A DNA stretch of 6,605 bases from CALMNV01 sp035688975. GTDB taxonomy: Bacteria; Actinomycetota; Actinomycetes; Actinomycetales; Dermatophilaceae. Under the pieces are notes generated by a model that was not told where the DNA came from, did no database searches, and saw only the letters and a program-made list of their open reading frames with translations. The translations under genes and the position numbers were made by a program. The stretch covers positions 1-6,605 of the forward strand of contig NZ_DASSMH010000040.1 of NCBI RefSeq assembly GCF_035688975.1, written 5' to 3'. Positions 4,102 to 6,605 of this stretch are shown in pieces (the first letter of the stretch is position 1; each line of letters begins with the position of its first letter).

Positions 4102-6605
4102 ATGTGTGGCATCGCGGGCTATTTCGGGTTCGAGGCGGACGAGGCGCTGCTCGCCCGGATGAACGACTGCCAGCAGCACCGCGGGCCCGACGGTCAGGGC
4201 ACCTTCACCGAAGACCTCGTCGGGCTCGCGCACCGGCGCCTGTCCATCATCGACGTCGCGCACGGCCAGCAGCCGATGGCGACGGCTGACGGCCGCTACA
4301 CGCTGTCCTACAACGGCGAGGTCTACAACTACCTCGACCTGCGCGCCGAGCTCGAGGCGGCCGGGCGGGTCTTCACCACCGACTCCGACACCGAGGTCGT
4401 CCTGCAGGCGTTCGCCGAGTGGGGCAACGACGCCTTCGACCGCTTCAACGGCATGTTCGGTCTCGCGATCTGGGACCGGCAGACCCGGACCCTCACGCTC
4501 GCCCGCGACCACTTCGGCATCAAGCCGCTCTACGTATGCCGGGTGCCCGGTCCGGGCGAGGCAGGTGAGGCAGTGCTCTTCGCCAGCGAGATCAAGCCGA
4601 TCCTCGCCAGCGGTCACTACGACAAGAAGCCCAACGACCGCTCGATCTACCGCTACCTGCGCTTCCGCATCCACGAGGACGGCCGGGAGACCTTCTTCGA
4701 CGGCATCGAGCGGCTCGAGCCGGGCGAGCTCATGACGGTCTCGGCCGACGGCGTCGACCGGCGGCCCTTCACCCGCCTCCGGCAGGAGCTGGCCGAGCTG
4801 GCCACGCAGCAGCGGCCCTACGACGCCGCCGCCGCCGCCGAGTACAAGGCGCGGCTCGTCGAGGCCGTGCGGCTGCGCCTGCAGTCCGAGGTGCCGGTCG
4901 GCACGTCCCTGTCCGGTGGCCTCGACTCGTCCGCCGTCGCGGTCGTCATCAACCGGCTGATCAACGAGGGCGACAAGACCACGGAGTCGGTCGGCACGCA
5001 GCAGAACACCTTCTCCGCCGTCTTCCCCGGGTCGATCAACGACGAGGAGAGGTACGTCGACGACGTCCTCGAGATCTGCAAGGGGCACGTGGCCGCGCAC
5101 AAGATCCGGCCCACCGCCGACGAGTTCAAGGCCGACCTGCGCGACTTCGTCCGCACGCAGGAGGAGCCGCTCATCTCCTCGGGCCCCTACGCCCAGTTTC
5201 AGGTCATGCGCGAGGCGACCAAGCACGTGACCGTCCTGCTCGACGGCCAGGGAGCCGACGAGATGATGGCCGGCTACATCCCCTACTACTTCGTCTACCT
5301 GCGCCAGCTGCGTGCCGAGGGCGCGCGGAAGGCGGCCGCCGAGCTGGCGAGGTCGCTCGACGTGATCTACCGCCTGGGCCGCTTCAAGCTCAAGGCGAAG
5401 CTGCGCGGGCGCAAGGACGTCCCGACGACCCAGCTCCTCGCACCGGCGTTCACGGCGGCATACGCCGGGGAGCGCTACACCGTGGAGGGCAGCAACCTCA
5501 AGAAGCGGCTCATCGAGGACCTCTTCGTCGGGTCGCTGCCGTCGCTGCTGCGCTACGAGGACAAGAACACGATGCGCTTCTCGCTCGAGGGCCGCGTGCC
5601 GTTCCTCGACAAGGAGGTCGTGAAGTTCGTCTTCAGCCTCTCCGACGAGGCGATCATCAAGGACGGCTGGAACAAGCGGGTCCTGCGCGACGCGACGCGC
5701 GAGCTGCTCCCCGAGTCGATCAACCGGCGCCGCAACAAGATCGGCTTCACGACGCCGCAGGGGGAGTGGTTTCTCCGGCTCAAGAACCACTTCTACGGCA
5801 TCTTCCTCTCGGAGTCCTTCGCGAACCGGCCCTACTTCAACCAGACCGAGGTGGTGCACGCCTTCGAGGGGTGGATCAAGGGCACGAACGACGTCGACTC
5901 GATGACGTTCTGGCGGCTGATCAACCTCGAGCTGTGGCTGCAGGAGTACTTCGACGAGAAGCCGGCGGAGGCGCAGGCGCCGCGGGTCAAGACGGACTAC
6001 GAGCCCAACGCCCGCAAGGAGCTCGACCTCGTGCTGCCCTCGGGCGAGGTCGTGCGGCGCTACCCGCTGCGCACCGAGCTCTACGCCCGCGAGGACGACC
6101 TCGACGCCAAGACCCTCGGCTACCTCGACCGCTTCTTCGCCGGCCTGCCCTCCGCGGGGCCGGAGCACGAGACGGCGACCCGGGGCCGGTGGTACTTCTT
6201 CATCTCGGAGAAGATCGTGGCCATCACCCAGGGCCGGTCCTACTTCCTCTGGGACATCAAGGTGGGCCGCCCCGCCCGCATCCTGTCCCGCTACGTCACC
6301 CGCACCCCGGCCGGCATCGGGCTCGGCTCGCCGTTCACGATGCAGCTCGCCATCGAGGAGGCCGGCCTCGGCCGCGTCCTCTACGCCTCGGCCGGCGGCG
6401 CCATCGGCAAGCTCATCGGCAGGCGCGGCCTCTTCTACGACCTCGTCGGCGGCGACATCCGCGCCATCGACGGACCCACGGAGTACTCGGTCTACCCGGC
6501 CAACGTCTCGGCCAAGCTCGCGCCCAAGGACCCCGACGCGGTGGCCGCGCGGCTGTCCGCGGCCATCCGCGAGCGGGTGCCGGCGGCCTACCGAGACACC
6601 TTCGG
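4102..6605 (+). CDS. asnB: asparagine synthetase B fused to a CofE-like (F420_ligase-type) C-terminal domain; 3' end beyond right edge
   Basis: The N-terminal part makes asparagine from aspartate, glutamine and ATP (AMP and PPi formed). The class II glutaminase domain (2-about 195) starts with the exposed nucleophile Cys2 (MCGIAGYFG) and has HRGPDG (26-31), R46 in HRRLSIID, N71 in YNGEVYN and D96. The synthetase domain has PP-loop SGGLDSS (271-277), DGQGADE (381-387) and EDKNTMRFSLEGRVPFLD, all intact. After about residue 630, where AsnB proteins usually end, the frame stays open to the edge (834 codons). From about 645, LPSGEVVRRYPLRTEL begins a second domain with FFISEKIVAITQGRS (about 699-713), TPAGIGLGSPFTMQLAIEE (735-753) and AIDGPTEYSVYP. 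These resemble a divergent actinobacterial group annotated as coenzyme F420-0:L-glutamate ligase. The 'ANAGID.SN' segment of true CofE/FbiB is not seen, so F420 ligase activity is doubtful. ATG is set by Cys2. Confidence 0.93.
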   Translation, partial: MCGIAGYFGFEADEALLARMNDCQQHRGPDGQGTFTEDLVGLAHRRLSIIDVAHGQQPMATADGRYTLSYNGEVYNYLDLRAELEAAGRVFTTDSDTEVVLQAFAEWGNDAFDRFNGMFGLAIWDRQTRTLTLARDHFGIKPLYVCRVPGPGEAGEAVLFASEIKPILASGHYDKKPNDRSIYRYLRFRIHEDGRETFFDGIERLEPGELMTVSADGVDRRPFTRLRQELAELATQQRPYDAAAAAEYKARLVEAVRLRLQSEVPVGTSLSGGLDSSAVAVVINRLINEGDKTTESVGTQQNTFSAVFPGSINDEERYVDDVLEICKGHVAAHKIRPTADEFKADLRDFVRTQEEPLISSGPYAQFQVMREATKHVTVLLDGQGADEMMAGYIPYYFVYLRQLRAEGARKAAAELARSLDVIYRLGRFKLKAKLRGRKDVPTTQLLAPAFTAAYAGERYTVEGSNLKKRLIEDLFVGSLPSLLRYEDKNTMRFSLEGRVPFLDKEVVKFVFSLSDEAIIKDGWNKRVLRDATRELLPESINRRRNKIGFTTPQGEWFLRLKNHFYGIFLSESFANRPYFNQTEVVHAFEGWIKGTNDVDSMTFWRLINLELWLQEYFDEKPAEAQAPRVKTDYEPNARKELDLVLPSGEVVRRYPLRTELYAREDDLDAKTLGYLDRFFAGLPSAGPEHETATRGRWYFFISEKIVAITQGRSYFLWDIKVGRPARILSRYVTRTPAGIGLGSPFTMQLAIEEAGLGRVLYASAGGAIGKLIGRRGLFYDLVGGDIRAIDGPTEYSVYPANVSAKLAPKDPDAVAARLSAAIRERVPAAYRDTF

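Noticed and set aside
4002..4112. N-terminal extension of the secreted-protein gene starting at 4112
   Set aside because: It adds 37 arginine/proline-rich residues before a complete signal peptide and would overlap the asnB start codon.
4825..4839. Run of five GCC codons (Ala242-246) in asnB
   Set aside because: A short alanine run in the linker between glutaminase and synthetase domains, ordinary for GC-rich genomes.
4072..6168. 698-codon open frame on the minus strand opposite asnB
   Set aside because: It is the antisense shadow of asnB in high-GC DNA: Val/Leu/Arg/Glu-rich low-complexity translation with no family motifs, while the plus strand encodes an intact AsnB.

Overview
The window is very GC-rich DNA with strong G/C third-position codon bias, GTG starts and actinobacterial gene families. 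The gene order SURF1, DUF3817 protein, guaA fits an actinobacterium, probably of the order Micrococcales (Intrasporangiaceae/Ornithinimicrobiaceae-like). That placement is inferred from gene content and composition; no RNA marker gene is present.

Layout, left to right. (1) At 1-410 on the minus strand lies the 5' part of a lipoprotein gene that runs off the left edge; its protein carries an SPTGN..C motif. (2) Divergent from it, 482-1258 encodes a SURF1-family cytochrome oxidase assembly protein. It overlaps by 3 bases a small DUF3817 membrane protein gene (1255-1641). (3) The gap 1642-1814 holds two exact copies of a 41-base element containing a perfect 11-bp inverted repeat, 62 bases apart, followed by a leaderless-type promoter for guaA. 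(4) guaA (1815-3404) is a complete GMP synthase with all expected motifs. Its last 14 bases are tandemly duplicated, with the stop codon formed across the junction. (5) The gap 3405-3515 contains a strong 13-bp-stem hairpin lying between convergent genes. (6) A small secreted protein of unknown function lies at 3516-4001 on the minus strand. (7) From 4102 to the right edge runs a glutamine-dependent asparagine synthetase. Its reading frame continues without interruption into a C-terminal domain resembling the F420-0:glutamate ligase (CofE-like) family, so it appears to be a fusion protein, truncated by the window edge.

Functionally this is mostly housekeeping: oxidase assembly, purine nucleotide synthesis (XMP to GMP) and asparagine synthesis. 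GuaA and AsnB are both glutamine amidotransferases with SGG(V/L)DSS PP-loops that form AMP and pyrophosphate, although their glutaminase domains belong to different classes. Three plus-strand genes (SURF1, guaA, asnB) have a TANNNT -10 hexamer ending 6-7 bases before the start codon and no Shine-Dalgarno, as expected for leaderless transcripts.

The most interesting items are the AsnB/CofE-like fusion, the duplicated palindromic element before guaA, and an octamer (GTATGCCG / CGGCATAC) found seven times on the two strands. No mobile element, CRISPR array, defence system, tRNA or rRNA was seen.
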